A stretch of DNA of 64,000 nucleotides, taken from positions 124,027-188,026 of the forward strand of contig NZ_MSZX01000007.1 of the NCBI RefSeq assembly GCF_002021565.1. Direction: 5' to 3'. This document shows positions 53,398-62,166 of this stretch, one piece after another. Within the stretch, counting starts at the first letter, position 1. The number at the start of each line of letters is the position of its first letter. The translations under genes were made by a program, and so were the position numbers. The notes below the pieces were generated by a model. The model was not told the origin of the DNA and searched no databases. It saw only the letters and a list, made by a program, of their open reading frames with translations. The DNA comes from Paenibacillus selenitireducens. GTDB taxonomy: Bacteria > Bacillota > Bacilli > Paenibacillales > Paenibacillaceae.

Positions 53398-53416
53398 TCA
53401 ACATTTATTTCATCTG

Positions 53417-54202
53417 TTAAATCGCTCTAACCATGCCCCCATCGACAAGTAACGATTGCCCTGTCACATAGGTATTGGCGAAAGAACCGTAGAATACGAC
53501 CATCCGGGCAAACTCCTCCGGAGTTCCTGTTCGACCCAGCGGAATTTGTGCAGTCGCTGCCTGTTGGATGTCCTCGAGCGTAACTCCAAGTGATGCAGCT
53601 CGCACGGTATCTAACTCCGTGATCCGTTCCGTACCTATACGTCCCGGTGCGACTGTATTGATTAGGATGCCATCCGGTGCAAGCTCAGCAGCCAAACTTT
53701 TCGTCAGGGCTTGGACACCGGCACGGAAAACATTCGATAAGATTAATCCCTGAATAGGCTGCTTAATCGACGTCGAGGTCAAGTTCACAATTCGGCCTCC
53801 TGATGTTCTCAGATAAGGCAACGCTTCGCGGATGAATCGAATCGTGCTTAATAGCGATAGTTCAAAACCACGCACCCAATCGGCATCTGCCATATCGGTG
53901 AATTGACCGCTTGGCGGACCTCCGGCATTCGCAACAAGGACGTCGATGCCCCCGTACGCGGATACGGCTGTCTGAATGGCCCGCTGAATATCTTCCGGAT
54001 GAAATACGTCCATTTGCACCATGGTTACTTCTTGCCCCGTTGCAGCCCATATTTCGTCGCGAGCTTGACTCAATTGATCTAAGTTACGGCTTGCAATGGT
54101 AACCTTCGCGCCTTCACGGGCAAATTCGAGCGCACTTGCCTTTCCTAATCCTTTGCTTGCTGCCGCGACGAATACCGATTTTCCTGTAAGTCCTAATTCC
54201 AT
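53417..54202 (-). CDS. SDR-family protein lacking the usual Tyr-X3-Lys
   Basis: 261 residues of the classical short-chain dehydrogenase type: AAASKGLGKASA for cofactor, NAGGPP, and the DGGM end. Where relatives have Tyr-X3-Lys, this protein has LSNVFRAG after STSIKQPIQG, so the catalytic Tyr is missing and Ser-Asn-X2-Arg stands there. A subgroup of bacterial BKR-like SDRs has the same change. Activity is thus doubtful or different. ATG 54202 with AAGGTGA; GTG 54211 is an alternative. Confidence 0.85.
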   Translation of the reverse strand: MELGLTGKSVFVAAASKGLGKASALEFAREGAKVTIASRNLDQLSQARDEIWAATGQEVTMVQMDVFHPEDIQRAIQTAVSAYGGIDVLVANAGGPPSGQFTDMADADWVRGFELSLLSTIRFIREALPYLRTSGGRIVNLTSTSIKQPIQGLILSNVFRAGVQALTKSLAAELAPDGILINTVAPGRIGTERITELDTVRAASLGVTLEDIQQAATAQIPLGRTGTPEEFARMVVFYGSFANTYVTGQSLLVDGGMVRAI

Positions 54203-54244
54203 TCCATTCACCTTCCTATATCGATAGGGTTAGATTGCAGTATC

Positions 54245-55021
54245 TTAATTGAACTGCCAACAGCTTAAGCTAAGATTACCATATTGATAACTGCGATGCA
54301 GAAGTTTAGCTTCCCGATGCAGATCGCCGGAACCCATCGCAAGGAACAGTGGAATGAAATGTTCATTCGTCGGTACCGCAGCCTGCGCATAGGGCGCTAA
54401 ATCCTTGTAATTCATAAGCGCTTCGATATCCCAGGCCTCCACCTTTTCCTGAATCCACTGGTCGAAGGCTTCCGCCCAATCGTCCACTTCTTGGGTGCGC
54501 CAGTTGACCTGACGCAAGTTATGAACCGTCCCTCCGCTCCCCACGATCAGAACGCCCTGCTCACGAAGCGAAGCAAGTGCAGCCCCGATTTGATATTGCT
54601 GCTCATTGGACAAGTAACGGTTCACGGACAATGCCACAACGGGAATATCCGCTTCGGGATAGATCAGCTTGAGCACCGCCCATGCACCGTGATCCAACCC
54701 TCGTTGTTCATCGAGAACACTGTCGATCCCGTGGGATGCGAACAACGCTTTAATGGTTTCGCTAAGCGTGCGTTCCCCTTTTGCCGGATACGTGATCTGG
54801 TAGAGTTCCTCTTGAAAACCTGAAAAATCGTAGATCGTACCGTGCGTATCTACAGCGCTAATCGTCTGTTGGGACTGCTCCCAATGGGCTGAGAAGATAA
54901 CGATCGCCTTAGGTTTGCTTGGCAGCGTTGAGGCCAGATTTTTCAAAAATGACGTATAAGCATGCTCCTCCAGCACTAATGAAGGCGCACCATGCGCAAC
55001 AAAAAATGATGGCATCATCAT
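54245..55021 (-). CDS. Class III extradiol ring-cleaving dioxygenase (LigB/DODA-like)
   Basis: 258 residues of the LigB superfamily, close to the DODA/YgiD type. Fe/Zn ligand candidates are the His of FFVAHGAPSL, the His of SAHWEQ and the late NEHFIPLF motif. It may cleave catechol-like compounds. Start at ATG 55021, which overlaps the esterase stop (ATGA) and has GGAGGA; the longer frame lies within that gene. Translationally coupled to the esterase. Confidence 0.88.
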   Translation of the reverse strand: MMMPSFFVAHGAPSLVLEEHAYTSFLKNLASTLPSKPKAIVIFSAHWEQSQQTISAVDTHGTIYDFSGFQEELYQITYPAKGERTLSETIKALFASHGIDSVLDEQRGLDHGAWAVLKLIYPEADIPVVALSVNRYLSNEQQYQIGAALASLREQGVLIVGSGGTVHNLRQVNWRTQEVDDWAEAFDQWIQEKVEAWDIEALMNYKDLAPYAQAAVPTNEHFIPLFLAMGSGDLHREAKLLHRSYQYGNLSLSCWQFN

Positions 55022-55692
55022 AAAATCTCCTCCTGATCCTGACCCGAAGTTAGTCCTGCATCCTTCGCCAACCATAGCAGAACATCCCTTTGATTCTCTT
55101 CAGCTACTCCATGGTCTGTAGGATATGTTCTGAACGAAAAACGTGTCGTCCGTTCATGAAAGTAGGCTGCCGTATCATGGCCGATCTGTATAGGAAAGAC
55201 TGAGTCGTATTCACCGTGACTGATAAATACAGACACATCCGTCACTGGCTTTAATATATAATCAGTTTTTACAAAATCCGGTACGTAACCGTTCAAGGCA
55301 ACGATCCCTTTCAACTGATCCCCCATCGTAAGTGCTAGAGACATGGACAGAATCGCGCCTTGGCTGAACCCGAGCAGATAACGTTTTGCCGGATCAATCG
55401 GATATTTATCTGTCGCATAAGCGATAAAGGCTTCAAGGTCTTGCACAGCCTTATCGAACAAATCGCGAACGGGGTTCCCAAGGCTTTTCAATTCATAATA
55501 TTGATGACCCGCACCTAAGCGGAGATTGCCTCGAATTCCCACAATAATGAACTGCTCCGATAAAGGCTCGACAATGCCATACATATTCCGTTCATTAGAG
55601 CCCTTGCCATGCAGGGTGAAGATAGTCGGATAAGTCCGATTGGGATCTATATGAGAAGGTATGTGAATGTCATATTCGTACGCTGGTGTCAT
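55018..55692 (-). CDS. Alpha/beta hydrolase, carboxylesterase (MhqD-like)
   Basis: 224 residues. Nucleophile elbow GFSQGA (Ser near residue 114), Asp in HGEYDSVFP and catalytic His in PTDHGVAEEN form the triad; oxyanion loop TLHGKGSNERN. Similar to phospholipase/carboxylesterase types such as MhqD. In Bacillus mhq genes give resistance to methylhydroquinone, and the dioxygenase partner fits aromatic or quinone detoxification, but this is inference. ATG at 55692 after GAGAAAC-type site. Confidence 0.87.
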   Translation of the reverse strand: MTPAYEYDIHIPSHIDPNRTYPTIFTLHGKGSNERNMYGIVEPLSEQFIIVGIRGNLRLGAGHQYYELKSLGNPVRDLFDKAVQDLEAFIAYATDKYPIDPAKRYLLGFSQGAILSMSLALTMGDQLKGIVALNGYVPDFVKTDYILKPVTDVSVFISHGEYDSVFPIQIGHDTAAYFHERTTRFSFRTYPTDHGVAEENQRDVLLWLAKDAGLTSGQDQEEIL

Positions 55693-55792
55693 GATGTTTC
55701 TCTCCTTTATGATTAAATGATGACGAAATATATTAGTAATACTAAGTTAATGTTTATATAGGTAATTTATCATTACGATACTAGCACGTCAA

Positions 55793-55830
55793 TGGAATTA
55801 TTGTTAATATCAAAATAAGTTCCATATTAT
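55793..55830 (+). promoter_or_regulatory. Promoter and operator of the XRE-cupin gene
   Basis: TTGTTA (55801-55806), 18 bases, TATTAT (55825-55830). The inverted repeat TGGAATTATT (55793-55802) with AATAAGTTCCA (55814-55824) overlaps it, a likely operator for the divergent regulator. Confidence 0.5.
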
Positions 55831-55853
55831 AAATATCATTTGAGGTGACCCCC

Positions 55854-56405
55854 ATGGACATCGGTACGACCATTCGAGCGGTTCGTAAACGTAAAAATAT
55901 AACGATAGCCCAAATTTGCGAGCAAACAGGGCTTTCTCAGGGATTCATGAGTCAGGTGGAAACCAATAAAACCTCTCCCTCTATCGCGACATTGGAAAAC
56001 ATCTCAACGGCGTTAGACGTTCCATTAGCCTATTTATTGCTCAAAAAAGAAGAACGGATGAAAGTTACCCGAAAAGAAGAGCGGAGTTTATCGACTGCGG
56101 GACCCGATCGTCTGCAAATCCAACATTTAAGTTCCACCAAAAACATGAGAGTCATTCTTGTCGATTTCCCTCCGGGTACTTCAACGGGTGAGACGCCGCG
56201 CGCCCATGAAGGAGAAGAAGTGCATTATGTCATGCAAGGAACGTTTCAGGCCGAGCAAGGGGAAGATGTCATGGTATTGAATGAGGGCGATACTTTTAGC
56301 TGGAATGCATGCATCCCGCATACGGTTCGCAATATAGGCGAGCAGCCGGGAACCTTATTAATCTCTGTCTATACCGATACGGATCAAGAGCTGACATTAT
56401 TCTAG
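55854..56405 (+). CDS. XRE-cupin transcriptional regulator
   Basis: 183 residues: helix-turn-helix (ITIAQICEQTGLSQGFMSQV) plus a C-terminal cupin (ARGEEVHY-like HEGEEVHYVMQGTF and CIPHTVRNIGE) that binds a small effector. Such proteins control genes for degradation or transport. Divergent from the esterase-dioxygenase pair, so it likely controls them and itself. ATG 55854 with GAGGTGA; the frame opens 9 bases earlier. Confidence 0.9.
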   Translation: MDIGTTIRAVRKRKNITIAQICEQTGLSQGFMSQVETNKTSPSIATLENISTALDVPLAYLLLKKEERMKVTRKEERSLSTAGPDRLQIQHLSSTKNMRVILVDFPPGTSTGETPRAHEGEEVHYVMQGTFQAEQGEDVMVLNEGDTFSWNACIPHTVRNIGEQPGTLLISVYTDTDQELTLF

Positions 56406-56418
56406 CTCCGCAAAACAA

Positions 56419-56483
56419 TAAAAAACCGACAGCATAGCACAATCCAGAACGTTCTGTAATGTGTCCTACTGTCGGTTTTTTAT
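56419..56483 (+). terminator. Terminator after the XRE-cupin gene
   Basis: AAAAAACCGACAG pairs with CTGTCGGTTTTTT at the ends of a long stem; T-run on both sides, so it may also end the small minus-strand frame. Confidence 0.8.
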
Positions 56484-56614
56484 GTCATTATCCCGCTGTA
56501 TATTTTCAACACCTTATCAAGATCATAGGCATAGACCCTCGACTTCCAACCCTTTACCGGATCAAAGGATCTCTTATCGATGTGAAAAATCGTTAATCGT
56601 TCGGGTTTATTCAT
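56480..56614 (-). CDS. Possible 44-residue protein
   Basis: Minus-strand frame begins MNKPERLTIFHIDKRSFDPV and ends IYSGIMT; charged, no membrane segment. The composition reads like real protein (HIDKRSFDP, KGWKSRVYAYDLDKVLKIY). The ribosome site is weak (TAGGAA at about 10). It could be a short gene or the end of a decayed one. It fills most of the 56406-56742 gap; nothing else was seen there. Confidence 0.4.
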   Translation of the reverse strand: MNKPERLTIFHIDKRSFDPVKGWKSRVYAYDLDKVLKIYSGIMT

Positions 56615-56742
56615 CTTATTTCGTTCCTAGGCCGTATCCTATGCACTTTTACGCGTAGAATCTTGAATATTAGCATGGATGTCCGGTGTAATATTTGGTA
56701 ATATGTCAAGTAATCATTCTAAGTTGAAACGGAGACTTGAAC

Positions 56743-57972
56743 ATGAACAAATTAACGCTACTGCGCGAACCGAAGCAGAGAAAGCTGCTCTTTAGCGCAG
56801 GACTAAGCTGGCTCTTTGACGCCATGGATGTGGGGTTGATTTCCTTCATCGTTGCTGCTTTGGCGGCAGAATGGCATCTTGGCGCACAACAAATCGGCCT
56901 CGTTACGGCCATTAACTCAATCGGGATGGCGGTTGGCGCTGCTGTCGCGGGTTCACTTGCTGATCGTTATGGCCGTCGTGCTGTCCTCATCTGGACCCTT
57001 CTCATCTTCTCGGCCGCAAGCGGATTCTCTGCGCTAGCTTCTAGCTTCGTCGCTTTATGTATTCTGCGGTTTATCGCCGGATTTGGTCTTGGCGGCGAAC
57101 TGCCCGTTGCTTCGACTCTGGTCTCTGAATCCGTGCCCGTAAAGGAACGCGGCAGAGCCGTTGTACTGCTAGAAAGCTTCTGGGCATTTGGCTGGATCAT
57201 TTCAGCCCTTATCGCATATTTTATCATTCCCGATTATGGCTGGAGAATGGCATTTGTCATCAGTGCCGTTCCAGCATTGTATGCCCTGTACTTAAGACGT
57301 GCCATTTCGGATCCACCTCGTTATACCGAGCAACGCCAGCGTAAATTATCGTTCAAAGAACGTATCGCATCCGTCTGGTCTGCCAAACATCGCAAGGCAA
57401 CTATTACGCTATGGATCCTATGGTTCACGGTCGTATTCTCGTATTATGGCGTGTTCTTATGGCTGCCAACCGTCATGGTCATGAAGGGGTTCACATTGGT
57501 CAAAAGCTTCGAATATGTGTTGATTATTACGCTAGCGCAGCTGCCCGGTTACTTCACCGCAGCCTATTTCATCGAAAAATTCGGGCGTAAGTTCGTGCTC
57601 GTTACCTACCTGCTCTTTACGGCGGTCAGCGCCATTTGGTTCGGGACCGCAGAGACCGAAGGAATGCTGATGGCCGCAGGGATTTGCCTGTCTTTCTTCA
57701 ACCTCGGGGCTTGGGGTGGCATGTATGCTTACACGCCGGAGTTATATCCGACCGAGGTTCGCTCGACAGGCGTTGGCCTTGCGGCTTCGTTCGGACGAAT
57801 TGGGGGCGTCATCGGACCTTATCTCGTCGGCATGCTGGTAGCGCGAGAGACGGCTATCGCGACGATATTCATCATCTTTTTCATAGCCATCGTGATTGGA
57901 GCTCTTGCCGTTCTGTTCTTTGGTCGTGAGACCAAAGGGATCGATCCGGACCAATTGCCTGCATCGCAATAG
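56743..57972 (+). CDS. niaP: NiaP-type niacin transporter (MFS)
   Basis: 409 residues with about 12 membrane helices. SAGLSWLFDAMDVGLISFIV at the N-terminus, LADRYGRR after TM2, RFIAGFGLGGELPVASTLVS and LESFWAFGWIISALIAYFII strongly resemble Bacillus NiaP (YceI), the nicotinate/nicotinamide importer. ATG 56743 with CGGAGA at 7 bases. No adjacent NAD-synthesis gene, so the substrate is by family only; aromatic acid transporters of the same family are an alternative. Confidence 0.85.
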   Translation: MNKLTLLREPKQRKLLFSAGLSWLFDAMDVGLISFIVAALAAEWHLGAQQIGLVTAINSIGMAVGAAVAGSLADRYGRRAVLIWTLLIFSAASGFSALASSFVALCILRFIAGFGLGGELPVASTLVSESVPVKERGRAVVLLESFWAFGWIISALIAYFIIPDYGWRMAFVISAVPALYALYLRRAISDPPRYTEQRQRKLSFKERIASVWSAKHRKATITLWILWFTVVFSYYGVFLWLPTVMVMKGFTLVKSFEYVLIITLAQLPGYFTAAYFIEKFGRKFVLVTYLLFTAVSAIWFGTAETEGMLMAAGICLSFFNLGAWGGMYAYTPELYPTEVRSTGVGLAASFGRIGGVIGPYLVGMLVARETAIATIFIIFFIAIVIGALAVLFFGRETKGIDPDQLPASQ

Positions 57973-57999
57973 GCTTGACAATATCTTCTCAAACTATAG

Positions 58000-58029
58000 A
58001 GCTCGATCCACCTCAAGTGGGTCGGGCTT
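58000..58029 (+). terminator. Terminator after niaP
   Basis: AGCTCGATCCAC-CTCAA-GTGGGTCGGGCT followed by TTTTT. Confidence 0.85.
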
Positions 58030-58143
58030 TTTGCTATGATGTCATTTAAGACCCCTGAAAGGGTTGATTTTTACCTTTGGACAGACTTCTAGAGGCTTTA
58101 TGTATGAATAGATTCCGATTGAAATATTTTTATGATTTATATC

Positions 58144-58171
58144 TTGATTTCCTCCAAAAAAGGAGTAAAAT
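58144..58171 (+). promoter_or_regulatory. mntH promoter
   Basis: TTGATT (58144-58149), 16 bases, TAAAAT (58166-58171). Confidence 0.55.
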
Positions 58172-58176
58172 TACTT

Positions 58177-58198
58177 AAAGTTGGTTAAGGGAAACTTT
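58177..58198 (+). promoter_or_regulatory. MntR-like box at mntH
   Basis: AAAGTTGGTTAAGGGAAACTTT (22 bp written in two parts: AAAGTTGGTTA and AGGGAAACTTT) is an imperfect palindrome like the MntR box TTTGCCTTAAGGAAA, directly after the -10, the typical repression position. Confidence 0.68.
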
Positions 58199-58225
58199 TT
58201 TGTCCATGGGAAAAGGAGGTTGAAT

Positions 58226-59569
58226 ATGAACATCGGAAATTTAATGCACAAAACACAAAACGGATTAAGTCTAGCGGAAATCAATAACACGGTGCCTATA
58301 CCTAAAAACGCTGGTTTCTGGAAAAAGCTGCTTGCCTATTCAGGACCGGGAGCATTAGTTGCAGTAGGTTATATGGATCCCGGTAACTGGGTTACATCCA
58401 TTGCAGGGGGGGCGCAATTTGGTTATCTGCTGATGAGCGTTATTCTCATTTCCAGCCTTATTGCGATGTTATTGCAAGCTATGTCTGCGAAATTAGGAAT
58501 TGTGACCGGAATGGACTTGGCCCAAGCAACGCGACTGAAGGCAGGCAAAAAATGGGGTTTTGTCTTATGGATCATTACAGAGTTGGCAATTATGGCTACA
58601 GATATTGCCGAAGTTATTGGTAGTGCGGTTGCACTGAATTTATTGTTTAATCTACCCTTACTCATCGGTGTATTCGTTACTGTGCTGGATGTATTTCTAT
58701 TATTGATTTTAGCGCGTTATGGTTTTAGGAAAATTGAAGCCATCGTCATCACCTTGATTGCAACGATTCTTGTTGTTTTTCTCTATGAAGTTATTATTTC
58801 TCAACCTAACATAGCTCAAATGTTCGGTGGGCTTATTCCCAAACCGGAGATCGTTACGAATGGCGGGGCTTTGTTTATCGCGCTAGGAATTGTAGGAGCC
58901 ACCGTTATGCCGCATAATTTATATTTGCATTCCTCGATTGTTCAGGCACGCCAATATAATCGTAAAGAACGTGATTCGCTAAAAGAAGCTGTCAAATTTG
59001 CTACGATTGATTCAAATATTCAGTTATCCATCGCTTTTGTTATTAATTGCTTATTGCTTATTTTAGGTGCTGCCTTGTTCTTTGGGTATAGTGGCTCTTT
59101 AGATACGCTGGGGCAATTATACCGTGCACTGAACGATAATTCGATTGTAGGTGCTATTGCCAGTCCTGTATTGAGCGTATTGTTTGCAGTCGCCTTGCTT
59201 GCATCCGGCCAAAATTCAACGATTACAGGAACATTAACCGGGCAAATTATCATGGAAGGTTTTATCCACATGAGAATGCCGATGTGGGCTAGACGAATGA
59301 TTACACGCGTACTGGCCATTATTCCAGTCGTCCTATGCATACTAGTGTTCGGGAGTACTGAATCAGTAGTAGAACATCTATTAATTTATACGCAAGTATT
59401 CTTAAGTATCGCATTGCCTTTTTCCATCATTCCTTTAACCATTTTTACCAGTGATAAGCAAATGATGGGCGAATTTAAGAACAGATTATGGGTCAATATT
59501 CTTGCTTGGATTACTACCGTTATTTTAACGGGGTTAAATATTTGGTTAATTATCTCAACCTTTCAATAA
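58226..59569 (+). CDS. mntH: NRAMP manganese transporter MntH
   Basis: 447-residue proton-coupled divalent metal importer with 11-12 membrane helices. The TM1 metal site DPGNW is at about residues 50-54 and the TM6 [11 protein letters not shown] motif near 226, both needed for Mn2+ selectivity. The ATG at 58226 has AAGGAGGTTG. An MntR-like box overlaps the promoter start site, giving repression by Mn. Single gene followed by a hairpin. Confidence 0.93.
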   Translation: MNIGNLMHKTQNGLSLAEINNTVPIPKNAGFWKKLLAYSGPGALVAVGYMDPGNWVTSIAGGAQFGYLLMSVILISSLIAMLLQAMSAKLGIVTGMDLAQATRLKAGKKWGFVLWIITELAIMATDIAEVIGSAVALNLLFNLPLLIGVFVTVLDVFLLLILARYGFRKIEAIVITLIATILVVFLYEVIISQPNIAQMFGGLIPKPEIVTNGGALFIALGIVGATVMPHNLYLHSSIVQARQYNRKERDSLKEAVKFATIDSNIQLSIAFVINCLLLILGAALFFGYSGSLDTLGQLYRALNDNSIVGAIASPVLSVLFAVALLASGQNSTITGTLTGQIIMEGFIHMRMPMWARRMITRVLAIIPVVLCILVFGSTESVVEHLLIYTQVFLSIALPFSIIPLTIFTSDKQMMGEFKNRLWVNILAWITTVILTGLNIWLIISTFQ

Positions 59570-59597
59570 TATATTCGATATCATGGTTTATCAAAAA

Positions 59598-59633
59598 AAG
59601 CTGACAACCGGCCATCGCCGATGTCAGCTTCTT
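59598..59633. terminator. Hairpin between mntH and the convergent gene
   Basis: AAGCTGACA pairs with TGTCAGCTT around CGGCCATCGCCG, T-rich beyond. Confidence 0.75.
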
Positions 59634-59638
59634 CATGA

Positions 59639-59875
59639 TTATGTCCACGCCCAGAAAAATCCGTCCCGATCCCAAGCTACCCTTCCGCCATGCAACTTAC
59701 GAAAGGCTTTCTTCACTTCTTTCTCCAGTGACGCATTTCCATTCTCATTTACAAATACAAAGGATTCGCCGAAATGTTCTCTTACATAACGTATCGCATC
59801 TTCTTGATGGAGCGTACCCTTAAACTTGATTTCGTTAACCATCCATGCTGCAACCTCTTGTGCCGTAACTTCCAT
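59639..59875 (-). CDS. DUF6953-family small protein
   Basis: 78 residues: AQEVAAWMVNEIKFKGTLHQ then HFGESFVFVNENGNASLEKE and RDGFFWAWT. This matches the DUF6953 pattern of small hypothetical proteins in Bacillales. Function unknown; looks like a nucleic-acid-related winged-helix fold, an unproven guess. ATG at 59875 (GAAGTTACG site is weak). Confidence 0.68.
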   Translation of the reverse strand: MEVTAQEVAAWMVNEIKFKGTLHQEDAIRYVREHFGESFVFVNENGNASLEKEVKKAFRKLHGGRVAWDRDGFFWAWT

Positions 59876-59914
59876 GACGGATTCGCTCCTGACTTCGTGA
59901 TTTCATATGCAACG

Positions 59915-60394
59915 TTAGCGTTGACGCGAGAAGCCTTCTTCTTCGAGATATTCGACCGCTTCTTCATACGTATCAAAGGCAGAGTCCAACTCCAAGCCCG
60001 CATAGATGTACCACATGCCATCTTCAGGCTCAAGCTGTAATGTCAGGGTATGCTGCAGCGCATTCGACCACCGTTCTTCTTGAACCTCTTCTACTTCCTC
60101 GACCCGAGGTGTATTCGACGCGGTCAGTGAAGCAATCGACTGTTCAATCAATGTCCGAAATTGCTCTTCCGTAAACTGGCGAATGTTCACGAGCCCTTTC
60201 TCATCTGCGTCATAGCGTTTCATATGGCCTGCATACACATAACCGTTGCCGTTCGGATGCAAATGATAAATAACGGTTTTCTTATCATAAGCACTTTGTT
60301 CATAATGGTAATTCACCCGTCCGAGCGATACATTCCTCCGCTCTAATTCAGGGAACGAATCTGCAATCGCAAGCTTTTCTTCAAAACTAAGCAT
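59915..60394 (-). CDS. Hypothetical acidic protein, 159 residues
   Basis: Not recognised. Hydrophilic, Glu-rich (VEEVEEVQEERW) with a central segment ending in DTYEEAVEYLEEEGFSRQR. ATG 60394 follows GGAGGC; an ATG at 60409 overlaps the site. It is 40 bases ahead of the DUF6953 gene on the same strand, so the two are possibly co-transcribed. No domains seen. Confidence 0.7.
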   Translation of the reverse strand: MLSFEEKLAIADSFPELERRNVSLGRVNYHYEQSAYDKKTVIYHLHPNGNGYVYAGHMKRYDADEKGLVNIRQFTEEQFRTLIEQSIASLTASNTPRVEEVEEVQEERWSNALQHTLTLQLEPEDGMWYIYAGLELDSAFDTYEEAVEYLEEEGFSRQR

Positions 60395-60568
60395 ATTGTA
60401 AGCCTCCATACGTGACGAAATTGATAACGTTCATTATAGCATAGACAAGGGCGAACTCTGAAATACCAGGATCCGGCTGCTTCCCAATATCTTGAACTGT
60501 ACCCGTTAAACCAGTAGGACAGCATTATGGTATACTAATAAGAAGTCAAACTTTTTAAAGGGGTGCTT

Positions 60569-60979
60569 ATGAAAGATTCTCAACTTGTGACATCCAAGCT
60601 AAGACAAATCAAGAATACTTTATCCTCCTATTTGACCAAAATTCTTCCGAATTACCAAATCACGCCCATCACGATGTACACCTTAGAATTTCTTCGTAAA
60701 AATCCCGATGCCATGGCTGTTGACCTTGCCGATGAATTCGGCCTCACACGGGGGGCTGTCACGCAAATTCTCGATAAGTTAGAGCAACAACATCTTGTCC
60801 TACGCAAGCCGCATCCAACGAGCCGCCGAAGCATTCAAATTGAATTAACGGAGAAAGGCACGACACTAGTGGATGCAATCCTGGACGATTACCATCATGA
60901 GATCGAGAAGCTATTCACGAATTATTCTGAAGAAGAACTGGCTATACTAAAACAACTCTTAGATAAGTTACCTGTATAA
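60569..60979 (+). CDS. MarR-family transcriptional regulator 2
   Basis: 136 residues: winged helix-turn-helix (AVDLADEFGLTRGAVTQILD then LRKPHPTSRRSIQIELTEKG) and a C-terminal dimerisation helix. ATG 60569 with AAAGGGG; the GTG at 60563 is an alternative. A palindrome and promoter lie between it and the SDR gene that follows, so it probably represses that gene. Confidence 0.89.
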   Translation: MKDSQLVTSKLRQIKNTLSSYLTKILPNYQITPITMYTLEFLRKNPDAMAVDLADEFGLTRGAVTQILDKLEQQHLVLRKPHPTSRRSIQIELTEKGTTLVDAILDDYHHEIEKLFTNYSEEELAILKQLLDKLPV

Positions 60980-60981
60980 TT

Positions 60982-61008
60982 CCATCCCCTTGCGGGATGG
61001 GATTTTTT
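60982..61008 (+). terminator. Terminator after MarR gene 2
   Basis: CCATCCC-CTTGC-GGGATGG then GATTTTTTT. Confidence 0.9.
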
Positions 61009-61014
61009 TGTTGC

Positions 61015-61056
61015 TTGACAAGAACGGGCGCATGTTATATTGTTTAGTTAATTAAC
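61015..61056 (+). promoter_or_regulatory. Promoter and operator of the SDR gene
   Basis: TTGACA (61015-61020) with TATATT (61036-61041) 15 bases or TATTGT (61038-61043) 17 bases downstream. The perfect palindrome GTTAATTAAC (61047-61056) lies at the start point, a likely MarR operator. Confidence 0.6.
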
Positions 61057-61100
61057 AGTTTAATGATTTAACATTTATCTCAAGAGGAGTGGATCGGTTC

Positions 61101-61940
61101 ATGAATAAAATCATTTGTATCACAGGTGCTTCATCAGGCATCGGTCTAGCGAGTGCACTCAAATTTGCGCACCAAGGATGGACGGTGTATGCCGGGACGC
61201 GACATGTCGAGCGGGATCAGAACCAATATGCGAATGAGCCGAACCTTCATTTTGTGGAGATGGACGTCACGAAACCCGATACATTGCAGCACGTCATGGA
61301 CGAAATTGAACATGCCCACGGGCGGTTAGATGTACTCTTTTGCAACGCTGGATTCGGCTATCTTCGTGCCCTTACACAAGCGAGTATCGAAGATATTCAA
61401 GGTGTATTTGATACGAATGTATTTGGTGTCATGCATACGATCCGCACTGCATTGCCATTACTCAAAAAAACGGGATATGCGCATATCGTTGCGACATCTA
61501 GCGTAGGCGGCTTGGTGGGTCAACCGATGAATGAAATTTACTGCTCCAGTAAATTTGCCGTAGAAGGTCTGATTGAAAGCCTGGCGACGTACTATAAGCC
61601 TCTGTTCAATATCGATCTTACGCTGCTGGAGCCTGGTGCCATCGCTACCAACTTCAATAATACTGTGATGGGACATGTTAACCATACCGGCGGTATCCTA
61701 GAGGATGAATATAAACCTCTTATTGATCGATATACGCAAACCTTCCTAGAGCGTAATGCTGTCCCTCAGACGGCAGAATCGGTCGCCGATGTCATGTTGG
61801 AACTGGTTCAGATGGCGATCAAACCGTTGCGAATTCGCACCTCCGAACGCGCGGAATCTTTCGCACAGCACAAAACGCTAACGGATCCAACAGGCTTAGA
61901 TGGCATCCAGAATACACGCAAAATACAGTTGAATATGTAA
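61101..61940 (+). CDS. Short-chain dehydrogenase/reductase
   Basis: 279-residue classical SDR: TGASSGIGLASAL for NAD(P), NAGFGYL, and the catalytic Ser with Tyr-Cys-Ser-Ser-Lys (EIYCSSKFAVEGLIE). Oxidoreductase for an unknown alcohol/ketone. ATG 61101 has GAGGAGTGG 11 bases upstream (GTG 61089 overlaps it). Under the likely control of MarR gene 2. Confidence 0.88.
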   Translation: MNKIICITGASSGIGLASALKFAHQGWTVYAGTRHVERDQNQYANEPNLHFVEMDVTKPDTLQHVMDEIEHAHGRLDVLFCNAGFGYLRALTQASIEDIQGVFDTNVFGVMHTIRTALPLLKKTGYAHIVATSSVGGLVGQPMNEIYCSSKFAVEGLIESLATYYKPLFNIDLTLLEPGAIATNFNNTVMGHVNHTGGILEDEYKPLIDRYTQTFLERNAVPQTAESVADVMLELVQMAIKPLRIRTSERAESFAQHKTLTDPTGLDGIQNTRKIQLNM

Positions 61941-61952
61941 TACGATTCACTA

Positions 61953-61987
61953 AAAAGGGCATGAACCGATTGGGTTCATGCCTTTTC
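61953..61987 (+). terminator. Terminator after the SDR gene
   Basis: AAAGGGCATGAACC-GATT-GGGTTCATGCCTTTT stem. Confidence 0.9.
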
Positions 61988-62141
61988 CACGAAACAAGCC
62001 TTGCCTTCACTACGTTTTCCTGAAATCTGTTTGACCGGTATATCCTGAATATAGTCTCCCCTCCATTTTAATCTCATCAAATTTTAAATATTTCACTTGT
62101 TTATTGGTAAGATCTATGATAAATTTCTATGTAATTAATAA

Positions 62142-62156
62142 TGATAATCATTATCA
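62142..62156 (+). promoter_or_regulatory. Fur-type box upstream of the iron/heme binding protein
   Basis: TGATAAT-C-ATTATCA, a perfect 7-1-7 palindrome, 10 bases before the start codon and against the ribosome site. Strong Fur candidate. Confidence 0.85.
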
Positions 62157-62166
62157 GGGGGTTGCA

